A stretch of 64,000 nucleotides of DNA. It comes from Apostichopus japonicus. Lineage: Eukaryota > Echinodermata > Holothuroidea > Aspidochirotida > Stichopodidae. The position numbers and the translations under genes were made by a program. The stretch covers positions 5,731,501 to 5,795,500 of the forward strand of contig NC_092581.1 of assembly GCF_037975245.1 (NCBI RefSeq), in the 5' to 3' direction. The number at the start of each line of letters is the position of its first letter. Within the stretch, counting starts at the first letter, position 1. Below are positions 13,501-32,917 of the stretch, piece after piece. The notes below the pieces were generated by a model. The model saw nothing but the letters and a program-made list of their open reading frames with translations, was not told the DNA's origin and searched no databases.

Positions 13501-14794
13501 GAGCAGTGCAAACAGAGTAGCCCAATAGCCATTGTGGATGGATTCTTGTGAATCATAATGTAATGCAAATCCAACCGTGTTGGTAAACAACAGGTGTGGT
13601 TTTTCCTTCTGTATAACAAGAAGAGAAGGTTATTTGAGAGATCTTTCAATGTAACTACAGATTAGTACAAGCTCTATCCAGACAAAATGGTACCTTGTGT
13701 TTGTCTGCTATGAACAGATGCTGTTGAAAACTGACCAAGTGGTCTGATACCTTGTGGTCCAAAACTAAGTGGTCTGAAACCTAATGGCCGGATACCTAGC
13801 AGTCCAAGAAAATGATGTGCCATTCCACATGACTGCTTGCTTGGCCATCTTACTGTGCTATGTAAAGTATGAACATAGAGTAGTATGTACAGATTGTATG
13901 TGCAGTAGTAAATAGAAATAGTGAATACTTACAGCATTTTGGTTGATTGCCTGTGCTATGTACAGTATGAACATAGAGTAGTATGTACAGATTGTATGTA
14001 CAGTAGTAAATAGAAATAGTGAATACTTACAGCATTTTGGTTGATTGCCTGTGCTTTATACAGTATGAACATAGAGTAGTACATGTACAGATTGTATGTA
14101 CAGTAGTAAATAGAAATAGTGAATACTTACAGCATTTTGGTTGATTGCCTGTGCTATGTACAGTATGAACATAGAGTAGTATGTACAGATTGTATGTACA
14201 GTAGTAAATAGAAATAGTGAATACTTACAGCATTTTGGTTGATTGCCTGTGCTATGTACTGTATGAACATAGAGTAGTACATGTACAGATTGTATGTACA
14301 GTAGTAAATAGAAATAGTGAATACTTACAGCATTTTGGTTGATTGCCTGTGCTATGTACTGTATGAACATAGAGTAGTACATGTACAGATTGTATGTACA
14401 GTAGTAAATAGAAATAGTGAATACTTACAGCATTGTGGCTGATTGTCTGTGCTATGTACAGTATGAACATAGAGTAGTATGTACAGATTGTATGTACAGT
14501 AGTAAATAGAAATAGTGAATACTTACAGCAATTTTGGTGATTTTCTCCAGCTGACTGCTGTCTGCCTGAACATCTTTCATTAAACTAGCTGTCTCTGGGG
14601 TGTTTGCCTGGTTGTCTAAATTAAAAAGAAGATCATTATATTGCAAGTTAGTCTATATGTACCAAGTTATCTCTTGCTTGATGTGAATCATATACAACTC
14701 TATAAACTTCTTAAAAAGACACATCAAGGATGTTACCTCTCCCATGCTGATTCCTGCCCCTCCGTTGATAATTTCTCCTGTTTTGTCCAGGCAT
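7598..14794 (-). CDS. Uncharacterised vWA-domain protein with Ro60/TROVE-like layout
   Basis: Ten coding exons, all phase-consistent: 14794-14737, 14615-14527, 13608-13476, 12975-12722, 12481-12335, 11268-11045, 10505-10308, 9967-9793, 8563-8415, 7961-7598. They encode 596 aa. The start is the first ATG after an in-frame TGA in a frame that splices correctly; it gives a basic, Arg/Asn/Gln-rich N terminus (MPGQNRRNYQRRGRNQHGR). Residues about 50-365 look all-helical, with a Lys-rich patch near 150-170. A vWA domain follows: strand VAVLGDRSPSM with MIDAS D380-x-S382-x-S384, a Thr near 437-440 in TTGAT, and D464 in FVVVTDEVEN. The C-terminal tail of about 50 residues is acidic. Helical repeats followed by a MIDAS-bearing vWA is the layout of Ro60, a small-RNA-binding ring protein, but sequence similarity is low and I know no named orthologue. 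RNA binding is inference only. It is tail-to-tail with TMEM135 and head-to-head with ACAT2. Confidence 0.85.
9278..9643. mobile_element. Non-autonomous hAT-type element with 8-bp TSD
   Basis: Ends CAAGTGCGTAGGAA and (reverse complement) CAGTGGTGTAGGAA are imperfect terminal inverted repeats. The 366-bp element is flanked by the exact 8-bp duplication GCTGGGAG at 9270-9277 and 9644-9651. The interior is rich in G and C runs and has no coding capacity. It sits in the vWA-gene intron between the two exons that carry the MIDAS residues. Confidence 0.85.
10536..10690. repeat. Two-copy tandem duplication in a vWA-gene intron
   Basis: Two copies about 80 bp apart share TGTACTGTAGT-GTACAGCCAG and AGGAGAGGGGAAGGGAGCAC. 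The open minus frame across it is a shadow of the duplication. Confidence 0.8.
13855..14527. repeat. 92-bp minisatellite reiterating a splice donor
   Basis: About seven copies of a 92-bp unit directly inside the intron after the second coding exon of the vWA gene. On the minus strand each unit carries ATGCTGTAAGTATTCAC, a copy of the last bases of that exon (ATTGCT) plus its GTAAGT donor. The true junction is the array edge at 14527. Copies differ mainly by a 2-base change (TACATGTACAG versus TATGTACAG). Confidence 0.9.
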
Positions 14795-14881
14795 TGTTCT
14801 TGTGCTGTAGGTATAGTTGTCTGTCAAGTTCCAAGTTCTGTTCGTAAACGATCCAAGACCGGCTCATAAAGAATCATCTCC
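14795..14881 (-). other. 5' UTR part of first coding exon, vWA gene
   Basis: On the minus strand an acceptor (TTGTAAACAG|G) at 14882-14884 opens the exon, 87 nt before the chosen ATG. An ATG in another frame (at 14867) opens a frame that cannot splice into the next exon without a stop. In the coding frame a TGA precedes the chosen ATG. Confidence 0.6.
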
Positions 14882-14930
14882 CTGTTTACAACGATAAACA
14901 ATTTGATTATTTCAATGATTGTAAAATTAA

Positions 14931-15289
14931 AGGGTGTGAAGACTCACGCAAAAAGAAACGTCTAATGCCAGTATTCTGACCTTGTTTCGAATGAGGTGTA
15001 ACAGAAGTGTTAGACACCACCAGAAAATACACACACAGCTTGCTACCTTTGGTAATTAGACACTAGTGTACAGTCAGTACATACAGGCTGATACAGCTGC
15101 GGTCAATACCCACAGCACAGTGAACAAACGATACAGCAATGGACATCTCAGGTCCAGCTAAAGATAACAAGGTATCACGTTTCATTACTGTCTGCATTTT
15201 GTAGCGACAAGAGAAAACTTCACTTGCAAGCAATGGAAAGTTAACTTTTTATAGGTTTGGCGGCACGCTGGGGAGAGTCTTCAATGCCT
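14931..15289 (-). mobile_element. TTAA-flanked MITE (Kolobok/piggyBac-like), copy 1
   Basis: A 359-bp element flanked by TTAA on both sides, with ends AGGGTGTGAAGACTC and (reverse complement) AGGCATTGAAGACTC. It is a near-full-length reverse-orientation copy of the elements at 30601 and 36210. It lies in the 5' UTR intron of the vWA gene, only 50 bp beyond the acceptor of the start-codon exon. TTAA target sites and a purine-purine start fit Kolobok better than piggyBac; the superfamily is inferred. Confidence 0.85.
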
Positions 15290-16167
15290 TTAAGGACATC
15301 GCAAGGAGGTTTAGAAATTTCAGGAAGATCAATTCATTCAGCCAACAAGTAAATCAAACATTATACACTTACAACAGCATCTCACTAACATCCACTTTTT
15401 GATAATTTCTTGCTTTGCAAATGTCTTGACCAAAACAGTAATGTGCAGAGAGCAAGGGAGGGTGGATGAGGAGATACTAGTTTAAGTGGGCAATCAGGGC
15501 AACCTCTGCTCATTATATTCCATGTGACATTACCATGTAAAGGCTTTCTTTGGATGTGGACTCCCATCTAGGTCTAAAAAAAATGCAATGGGCCGGTAGT
15601 CAACATTTTGAGGATCCACATTAGGCAAATAAACTGTTGCTAGACTAGACTAAATGGCATGACAGTAGGACATCACCCTGTGGTTAGTTCAGTTGAATAT
15701 CTCAATAAATCAGGAAAAAATGTGTTCATCCTTGCAAGGAAACAGAAAAATATGTAAATAATAACAATTCCTGAACTTTTCATCAAAATCTGAAGGAAAC
15801 AAAAAATCCTACAGGGCTACAGTAGATTTTGAAGATGCATCCTGTAGAAGCTGCGTTGTGTCGGAAATATCCCAAAATTTGATCTGTTTTACATTTTGGG
15901 TTAAAACACTACATCCATTACAGCTTAGCCTAGTGTAATGCAAATTTCCATGCTAAAATTTAAAACAAACGATTGTGTTTTCTGCACATATCCACTTCTT
16001 CCTTTTGGGTTCCCCATGAAAAAAGGAAAAAAAAACTGCGATGGCCTTCTACAAGCCTAGCCTCGATCTTGGTTGTATTTTTACCTAATGCCAGGGTAGT
16101 AATGGTACAATTTAAAAAATAGCTTACAAAGTTACAGCTACAGTAGCTAGGGCATTACTGTTATTTG

Positions 16168-17032
16168 CGGTCACACTAATTAGCGTCAACTCACGACAAC
16201 TCACGACAACTCAAGACAACTCAAGACAACAGGTTTAAAATAACATCAAATACAATTGATGTTATCAGAGTATATCTGGAAACACGTTTAAAAGTGACTG
16301 GAACCAGCGTGCATACAGATCTTTCACGGGAAAAAATGTTTTTGTCGTAAAAATCGCCAACTTTTTCCTAACGTTGAATTAGACGACGTGATGCTATTGC
16401 GATTGCGCAATGCCATCGGACCGAACCATTATAATATGGGTGGGTTTGTGCTAGGTTTGGAAAGTACCTTGTGTACAGTGTCGGTAAGGTGGGTTGTCGT
16501 AGTAATAAAGCACCAAAGTATGGTGAATGAACTCCAAATCAAATTATTTAATGTTTTAAAATAATGAATACTTCTTATTATTTTTCCATTTTAATTTACA
16601 TATGTTATTATTAATTTTACAGAGTCTTGCTTACTATCATCTTGCCCGGTTTTATTATTCTCTCCGTCAAATCATTGAATGTTTTTAAAATAATGAATAC
16701 TTATTGTTTTTCCATTGTAATTTACATATGTTATTGAAAAATTACACTTACCTGTAGTGACATGGTTCGGTCCAATGTCATTGCGCAAGCGCAATGGCAT
16801 CACGTCGTCCAATTCAACGTTAGAAAAAAGTTGGCGATTTTTACGACAAAAACATTTTTCCCGTGAAAGATCTGTATGCACGCTGGTTCCAGTCACTTTT
16901 AAACGTGTTTCCAGATATACTCTGATAACATCAATTGTATTTGATGGTATTTGATGGTATTTTAAACCTGTTGTCTTGAGTTGTCTTGAGTTGTCGTGAG
17001 TTGTCGTGAGTTGACGCTAATTAGTGTGACCC
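16168..17032. mobile_element. 865-bp foldback transposon with arms of about 265 bp
   Basis: The arms 16168-16430 and 16762-17032 are reverse complements over almost their whole length, including GGTCACACTAATTAGCGTCA at the left end. Just inside each end are four short direct repeats of the type GACAACTCA(C/AG). The element is flanked by the exact 8-bp duplication GTTATTTG (16160-16167 and 17033-17040). The core of about 330 bp holds a separate direct duplication of about 60 bp (ATGTTTTAAAATAATGAATA type). Both open frames over the arms are antisense shadows of each other. 8-bp duplications fit hAT, P or Merlin-type transposases. It lies in the 5' intron of the vWA gene. Confidence 0.9.
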
Positions 17033-17159
17033 GTTATTTGTGTTACTGTTAGTTTACTTACAGTATAGGGCCTACACAGTAAGCTAAGTTAGGCTAATGT
17101 CTTAGTCTTACTACATTTTTACTAGGCTACGTTCTTTCATGACTATATTAGTAACTTAC

Positions 17160-17290
17160 TTTGAGCGTTTGGTACGACCGCGTTCACTCTGCAGATCTGC
17201 CTTCCGATCCAACAAATGCATAGTTACCCGTGATATCGACATTTATTTATATGAAAACATAACCTTGCATCATCTGTTGAAATTGGCTGT
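17160..17290 (-). other. Probable 5' UTR exon of the vWA gene
   Basis: A strong minus-strand donor (CTCAAA|GTAAGT) at 17160 precedes the acceptor at 14882 with no coding frame between them. The upstream end of this exon is unknown; the value given is a guess within a GC-richer patch. Confidence 0.35.
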
Positions 17291-18130
17291 TTCCTAAAGT
17301 TACCAGCGTTGCTAGTGTCTATTCGTGTCAAAAGTTACATGGTAAGCACAGATTTGTACGGGCCATTAGAATTATAAGACGTGCTGTGTAGTACAGGGGT
17401 TGGCTTTCGGGGCTATAAATGGAAATAACGTCATTTGATACAACCCAGGGCTCAAGCTAAGTTATTTCACGGACGGTTTAATTAATTGCACCGGTGTTTC
17501 ATCAGAAAGTTACAGCAAGCCTCAAGACTTAACATGATGAAATTTGATAGCTATTTTAGAAATACCAGAAGCTGAGTTAAATGCATATTAATTTTCTTTC
17601 AAACAAATTGCCTACTTGTAACACGCATTAGCCTTTCTCGTTTTGTTTCGAGACAGGGGGAGGGGGGGGGGGGTCGGTGAGAGGGATGGTTGAGTTGGGC
17701 GAAGGGAAATTCCAGGCGTATAATCTTTATTTCAAGAACACGTCTAATGACCAGCTGAGTCTTTATATAGTTTTATAAATATTTCAAGACAACAATCTAT
17801 ATACTAACAACATAATTAGTATTCAGCAAACATCGGTTCGAATTCGGATATTTTGTTGGAACACCGATGACCGTCTAAGAACACAAACGTTTCAAACTAA
17901 GTACATGTAGGAGAAAAAAACAAATACTAGGCCTAGTGTTTGGACTCGAATTATATATCAATTTACACTGAGACGTGCATTATAATGAAATATTATATAT
18001 TGAAATATATATATATATATTTCAGGAATATTCTAATGTATAGATGTGTCCGCTCCAGATTACCTTGCTGATAATACAATTCTACTGAGAGATAGCCATT
18101 CGTACAGAACTAGATCTAGCGGCTCTAATA

Positions 18131-18480
18131 GTGTTTTACTTGATCCTGGACGTTAGATCTGGGAATGGTAAGATCGGTCCTTTACTATTTTCTGGAGGCA
18201 GGTCTTGGAACAGTCGTCCCCCAAATTTGAAATGCTTGCCAACTATTAATATTTTTAAACGCAATATGAAAACTTATATATTTTGTTTAGATGTCAGATA
18301 CTTGTTTGTCTATCTTTTTGCCATCCTTTTTGTGCTTTTGGATGTTTACCGTTTTTCTACTGCATTATATTGTATATGTATGTTTGTATTGAGGGCTCCT
18401 CTGGAAAGCAGTGCTTCTGCACTGAGTAGGACTTTCTTCACTAAAGATGACAATAATAAAAATTTAAAAAAAAGACGTAC
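18131..18480 (+). mobile_element. 3' fragment of a LINE (reverse-transcriptase tail and 3' UTR)
   Basis: The frame from 18131 includes SGGRSWNSRPPNLK and INIFKRNMKTYIF, the pattern (WNSLP...FK..LKTYLF) typical of the C-terminal end of non-LTR retrotransposon ORF2. It is followed by a non-coding tail with GGGCTCCTCTGGAAAGCAG and a short A-rich end (AATAAAAATTTAAAAAAAAG). It is 5'-truncated, as usual for such copies. Confidence 0.75.
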
Positions 18481-19079
18481 CTAATATTCGTTTATATCCT
18501 GAAACATCGATGTACGAGCTTCTGGCTAGAACATGATGTATATTCTAGTGTAAACTGTTGCCAATTAGAGCACCAACTATAAAAATTAATTGTCATAGGG
18601 ATATGCTATTTGATATTATGAGATGCTTTGAGCGGATGTTTGGCAATCCAAAAACTGGCCACTATACAGCCTATCTTGCTTCCGTGGTTTCATTTACTTA
18701 AGTGAAGTGCAGAAAAATGTTCAATTGCTCAAATGGAATGAAGTGAACACTAGTGAACATTTTGCAGAAAAGTGTCGAATTGACGAGATACGATAAGTTG
18801 TCAATTAAACAATTGGCAGACAATTGTTAAATTGCTAAGTTAAAGCAAGTGATCAATCCAACATTTTTCTGATATTTGAAAAGATATGATCTTGTTATCT
18901 AAACAATTTACTGGAAAATGCGAACTTATTATGGGGCAAAGTTTTCTTATGTTGATGGCAGTTTTAAGCTTCCGTACAATTCCGCCACTAACTTTGCCTC
19001 GTATCAAGATTGCGCAATGTGTCTACAAATATCCGTGAAGCAGCCAGTATGTGAGTACGTGATATGCATACAGCACCTA

Positions 19080-19168
19080 GATTAGAACAGTACAGTGTCG
19101 TGCCTGTGATTACCGTAAAAACATTGCATCCTTGCCCGGTTCACATTAACAGTACTCAAGCTCTGCAG
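19080..19168 (+). other. Candidate 5' UTR exon of ACAT2
   Basis: A consensus donor GCAG|GTAAGC ends at 19168, and the ACAT2 start exon has an acceptor upstream of its ATG, so at least one non-coding exon must exist. A second donor (CCAG|GTAAGG) lies 24 bp further on. The exon start is not determined. Confidence 0.35.
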
Positions 19169-20815
19169 GTAAGCGTACATTAACACCAGACCAGGTAAGG
19201 TTTGCACAGTAAAGCTGAACGTATCGCCACGCTAGGCCATCATATAAGCTAACATTTGATAATTATCCAGCTAGTAACTGTAGGCCAAGGGTAGGCTGTC
19301 TTCAACCGTGTATGCAATTAATTATATACTGTACTTCACTGTTTACTAAACATGTTACATTGTTATGGCACAGCTTATTTAGGTCGCCCCATGTTGTTAA
19401 AACATGGGCCTAACTTTAATGAAGGTTTGGATACCTGTCTCCCCTCCCCCAGCCCCTTGCATGTAGACTTAGTTATAGACATAATAATCATTGTCTATGC
19501 CTCAAAATGCATCATTTGATGCATTTAGAATTGTTTTTATTTTTAAATGTAATATCACCCAATTGTACATTCCTTCCAACATAATCAATAGGTTGATTCC
19601 ACTACTGCAGGCTTGCCTATTCAACAGACAGTAGTTACAGATACCCGTGCCATGGTGTATGTTTGTTTACTTATTATTGCATGGCAAGTCACAGCTGCAT
19701 AAAAGTGCTGTAGGAAAAAGCAAATAGTCCACTTTATATAGTATTACAAATAGTGCACTGGTATATAAACAGGTGCTTAATATTTCTAACAGTTTCTGTT
19801 CTAAGCAATTAGCCCAAGTACTATGGCATATATTGTTGATATATATTCACGGACGAGCTAGTAGTAGTGAACATTTATTTGACAAAATATTGCTTATTAA
19901 TGGACCAATGAAATTGTGAATATGGCTATGTTTATTGGAGCGGAAAGTTGTGATCTTATTCTTTGTAAAGAAAATATCCACGTTTCATTTGCAAGGTCAG
20001 CTAGAACAATCCAAAAAGGAGAAGGAAAAAACCCCAAGTCTTTGTGCCAACTGTATCTATTTTCAAAGTCCAAGTGTTTTGTCCAAAATAGAATCCAAAG
20101 TAAAACAATTCCAAAAGATGTGTAACATGTGAATTAAAGGGTATGAAATTATTCACTGATCTGGATGTCTGTATGTTTCTAGTTGGAAGCAATAACAGCC
20201 TAAGCCTACATTTAAGCTGTTAAGCAGGTAAATTGAAATTATACAGGGTCGTTTACAAATTTAAGGATGTTCCTTGAATAGTATACCAGGGACATTTCTG
20301 GGGACACTTTTAATCAGGGGATGGTTTATGAAATCCACAAACTGTCCCCAGCTATCAGGGACCTCATGTTACTTTAGGAGAGAGAATCTCTTGAAGTTGA
20401 GTTTTACTCTGCATTGGTCTGATAAAATAGCACTGAAGTCTCACAAAGTGTGCCTTAATAGTTATCCATACAATTTATTTTCAAAATTTCCAAAACCAAA
20501 AATGGTATTGAAATGCATCGTAGACTGATAGTGTGTTTCGTAAAGGTCTATACAGTATAGTTCAAATTTAAATCTGTGAAGTCACCCTGTAGTACTGCAC
20601 TTAGCATGATATCTGATTACGAGATGGACTTTACATTTAACCAGGGAATTACCACTGGTTACCACTGCAGTATCTTATAGTATCATTTTAGTAGACTATA
20701 TAGTGCAAGTTATGGATTACATGTTGATCTTAAATTACATTAGTGGGCTTCAAGATTCTAACTTTGTCTTTTTCCTTCAAAATTAATTCAATGATTTTAT
20801 TGTCCTATTTGACAG

Positions 20816-20842
20816 ATTCTTGTGAAGAAATCTACCGTCAAT
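20816..20842 (+). other. ACAT2: 5' UTR portion of the ACAT2 start exon
   Basis: Acceptor CCTATTTGACAG ends at 20815. The exon then reads 27 nt before the ATG, which has A at -3 and G at +4. Confidence 0.6.
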
Positions 20843-28936
<8,094 letters not shown>

Positions 28937-29896
28937 GTCAGCAGTTCATTAACCTCCTCTTGTCTTTCTACCGGCTTGGTACATCTCAAAGCCATCTGGC
29001 TGAAGATATTTTTTGGGAAACTAAGGGTTAATTAACTTATTCTTTCTATCCATTCCTTCCAGTTTCTACTGAAATGTGTAATTGAGAAACAAGAAGTTCT
29101 TTCAAAAACAGAACGTTCTCAGCACAAGATGCTTGATCTTGCTTTGGGATTTTGTTTTCAGTTCTAGATGTATCATGTGTATGCTATTAATTCTGTTGAA
29201 CTTGGAAGTTGAGGGAGGTTAAAGGATTATCTGTAAGGTGAACATCAGATCTCTAATCAGTGCATAATGTGAAGTAGTCAAATATTGTACAACTGGGGGC
29301 AGTAGAGGGGATCGTAGAGGGGTTCTGAGGTAAAGCTTAGCTGAGATATTGAAAGGTGTTGTTTAACTAATAGTATAAAACTATAGGTACAGTACAAAAT
29401 ATATTTGGTATCATTTCCTTCTGGAGAGAAAATTGTTTCTGCCAAGTTACAGTTGCTGCTAATATTAATGTCATCAATGTACCAAAATATATGCTGATAT
29501 CCTGCTGTGGTCATATAGAAGTGAACCTAATTGCAATTTCAGTGTTTTGTTAGTAAAACAGACTGATATTTTGAAAGAAAACATTCTTTGCAGGACAGGA
29601 TTTCAAGCTATGTACTCAGTTTTCTTTGCTTCCATCAGCTTCTAAGGAAGGCAGTCTTGAGTTTGCTTCTTATTGCATAAGTTTAAGTCGCCTGTTCAGT
29701 ATTCCTGAACTGGTTGTGTCAGTAGACAAAGCTTATTATTTATATCATAACGATACATTCTGGAATACTCAATTATTATTAAGTTTTTCCCTTTGTTAAT
29801 TCTGATGAATATGATGCTTCACTCTTGGAATATTTTCCTTTTGTTTCAATTCATTTGTCTACTTTGTCATTTTGAGGACAGTTAAGACAAACAGAT

Positions 29897-29902
29897 AATA
29901 AA
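29897..29902 (+). terminator. Candidate poly(A) signal of ACAT2
   Basis: AATAAA about 960 bp after the ACAT2 stop. Another AATAAA lies near 30420. Which is used cannot be decided from sequence. Confidence 0.35.
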
Positions 29903-30600
29903 TACTTGTGAAAATCAAAATCAATCAAAGGCATTTACAGTGTAATTATTAGATTATTGTTTCTTATTGCTATTTTATTACCAACCTAGGTTTTTGCCCA
30001 TTACTTGGGTTTTCACAACAGGAAATTATTGCTATCCATCATCAAATTATCATCATGCTATGCTAATATATTCCAAACTGAACTGACCTGAATTAAATTA
30101 TTGCACATATATGTTACAACCATGGATGTAAGGCAGGCAAATTATTATTTTGAAAAGAACACTTCCTCATTATTATTATTATCAATAGTGCTTCTATATA
30201 TTGAGGCACACTCATTTATACTAGGCTGGAACATTTAATTCTGCTGCAAGACCATTTGAGCAAGTTTCATAAATTGAATCAAAATGCAGGGACACCATAA
30301 GTAATGTTTTCCCCCAAAGATATAATACAATGATACGGGTAGAAGAATATCTCTGGTTATGACTCAAACAGACCAAAACATAAAGTGAATTGTTAAAACT
30401 CATCTAATGTATAGAACAAAAATAAATGTTTATGAACTTTGGCACAATTTGAATGAGACAAGAAGTTTCATGTGTTTTTTTGTGTTAAATGTAGTCAACA
30501 AATTTGTGCATCTCAACAACTTCCTTTTGACTTGTACACAGTATGGACACTACAGATTGCTCTGGTGAAGTTTTACAATTAACTTCAAAAATGCACTTAT
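29903..30600. other. Intergenic stretch, no gene seen
   Basis: AT-rich, with a short ATT tract near 30167-30182. No exon or transposon ends were recognised before the MITE that begins at 30601. Confidence 0.5.
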
Positions 30601-31577
30601 AGGCATTGAAGACTCGCCCCAAACCGTGTGCCGCACTCTGAAAAGTTAGCTTTCTGTTGCTTGCAAGTTAAGTTTTCTTCTTGTCGCTACAAAATGCAGA
30701 CAGTAATGAAACGTGATACCTTGTTATCTTTTATCTACACCTGAGATGTCCATCGCTGTATTGTTTGTACACTGTGCTGTGGGTATTGACCATAGCTGTA
30801 TGTATTGACTGTACACTAGTGTCTAATTACCGACGGTAGCAAGCTGTGTGCAAGGGCGGCGGAAGCACTATTAACCTGGGGGGGCACCGACATCAAAGGG
30901 CACTTTGCAGAAATTCGATTGCACTGATACAGCCTTATATTTAGTACCCTTTATAACTCTTATTGTATTCTTATTTGCGTATACACATCACTCCATCAAC
31001 GCCCCCCCCCCCCCCTCAAGGAAAATATGCATATAGCACTGCACTGTCCAATGTGCAAATTGGGAAACAAGGAACAAGTTTTCTTTTGAGACAAAATGAG
31101 GTGAAATCATGCTAGTGTAGGGATCTTCCGAATTAGAGATTATTTCTTGTTAATATCTTAACCATTTTCTTCCATTCGAAATAGCTTTGAGTTTGACCCA
31201 CAGAAATTCATTAAAAGTCAGGGGCGTAGCCAGGATTTGCAAAGTTGTATGCACGACTATCGTACAAGAAAATTTTTGGTTTTACAAACCCCTCAGATGG
31301 CCGGAAACGGCCCTTCCCGAGTGTTCATTCTGGTTCCCTGGCCTCTAATTGCCAACTTGAGACACCTCAATTTTTATGTAGAAAAAGGGCACATTCTTAA
31401 CCTGAGGAAAAGTGGGGGGGCACGTGCCCCCTGTGCCCCCCCCGGTTCCGCCGCCCTTGGCTGTGTGTGTATTTTCTGGGATCGATGGTGGTGTCTAACA
31501 TTTCTGTTACACCTCATTCGTAACTAGGTCAGATTACCGGCATGAGACTTTTCTTTGTGCAGGAGTCTTCACCCCCT
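30601..31577 (+). mobile_element. TTAA-type MITE, copy 2, split by a nested element
   Basis: Outer parts 30601-30850 and 31468-31577 match the intact 361-bp copy at 36210, including AAAATGCAGACAGTAATGAA and ACACTAGTGTCTAATTACCG. The right flank is TTAA; the left flank has decayed to TTAT. A 609-bp hAT-type element interrupts it. Confidence 0.88.
30851..31459. mobile_element. Nested non-autonomous hAT element
   Basis: Perfect 14-bp terminal inverted repeats CAAGGGCGGCGGAA and an exact 8-bp duplication GCTGTGTG (30843-30850 and 31460-31467). The uninterrupted relative at 36210 shows the empty-site sequence with one GTTGTGTG, confirming the insertion. The interior contains another hAT-like end (CAGGGGCGTAGCCAGG near 31220) and C runs. 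The plus-strand frame at 31237 is non-coding. Confidence 0.92.
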
Positions 31578-32917
31578 TTAACATCGGCACATGTAAACAT
31601 TTGGACTTTTAGAATGGGTTCTCTATTCAATGGCAGGCACTGGCACACCATGTACATACAATCAATACTTCTTGCTGGTGAATTGGAGTGTAGTTTCAGA
31701 TCAGCAGTTCTTTCTTTGCTGTTGCAGGCATTCAAAAAATGAAGAAATGAAAGGGATTCCTTTCTTTTACCCGAATTCAGAGACTTGATACTACAGTGCA
31801 TAGAGACTGATGTGACAATTCAGAGTTCTCTATTTCTGATGAAAGGTTTGAGAGGTGGGAACAACTTTGTATTGAACAAAATGAAAACAAATTCTTTTTT
31901 TGTTTTCAAAGATTATTTTCAAAATACATCAAAGCTTACAAAACATTCAAGGGAAAAAAGAGACTTTTAAACACCAAGCCTAAACATTAATATGTAAGGC
32001 AATAAAAAAAAAGAGAGAAAACTAACTGACGACAGTGTACAGAAACTGGATAAATGACAAAAAATTAATACAATGAATGGAAAGCATGGATGACTTGTGA
32101 GGTCAAAGGTTGATTACATAACATGAATAATGGAGGGAAGCAAAACACTTCTTCCAAACATTGACAATATTGAGCACAATGACTTAATGGCACATGTTTT
32201 GGTGATATCAGGATACTGAACTGTTTAGATAGATTCTTCTGTAATTACTGCCTGCTTCCTCAATATCCCGTGGATGATAGAGTGACAATAGTCTCAAATG
32301 AAGTTTCATTTAATACCACAACCTTCCTATAACTAAACTACTGTACAGTCTATCTCAACATCCAGTAATATTAAAATCATGATGTACTATTCCACATAGA
32401 AAGAATGTATCCCTAACCAAATCTGGTAATAAAGTCAATACACATTGGTAACAAAATGGACAAAAACAACAATCAAGTCAGCCTACAATCTCCTGCATGA
32501 AGTATGGCAAACTGCTTTATAAATTGACTCCAATAACTCCACACAATTTCCTAATATAAACTGCAAGTTAACTATTTAGTTGTTTTAGTACAATTGGAAA
32601 TAAGCAGAATCTGCCACACATTCATTGGTCTCAAGGAGGAACACATGAGGTGAGAATAACAATGGTATGCTCCTTTCTCACACTCTGGTTATCTCAAAAC
32701 GCTGATGTTTCTTCCAATCTCGTCAGTAAGTCCCATGCCTCTAGTCTTCTCACTGATATGAGTCTTTAACATCACATTAGCTGTACCAGTAATGGCAGGA
32801 TGTCAAATAAATTTCTTCACAAGCAAAAAAGGAATATGAAAAGGTTTCTTAAGACGATTAAAGCATCCCCTCATCATTCGTGAAATGTTTCTTATCTATA
32901 TCAAGAGGACACTAAAG

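Noticed and set aside
14737-14867. Alternative start MSRSWIVYEQNLELDRQ for the vWA gene
   Set aside because: Open through the exon, but the phase at the donor leads to a stop in the next exon. The frame starting MPGQNRRNYQ splices correctly.
16672-16954. Two opposite open frames of 65-74 codons
   Set aside because: They lie on the right arm of the foldback transposon and mirror each other, with no domain.
18131-18484. A 117-aa hydrophobic host protein
   Set aside because: The WNSRPP and FKRNMKTYIF pattern and A-rich tail mark it as a LINE 3' end.
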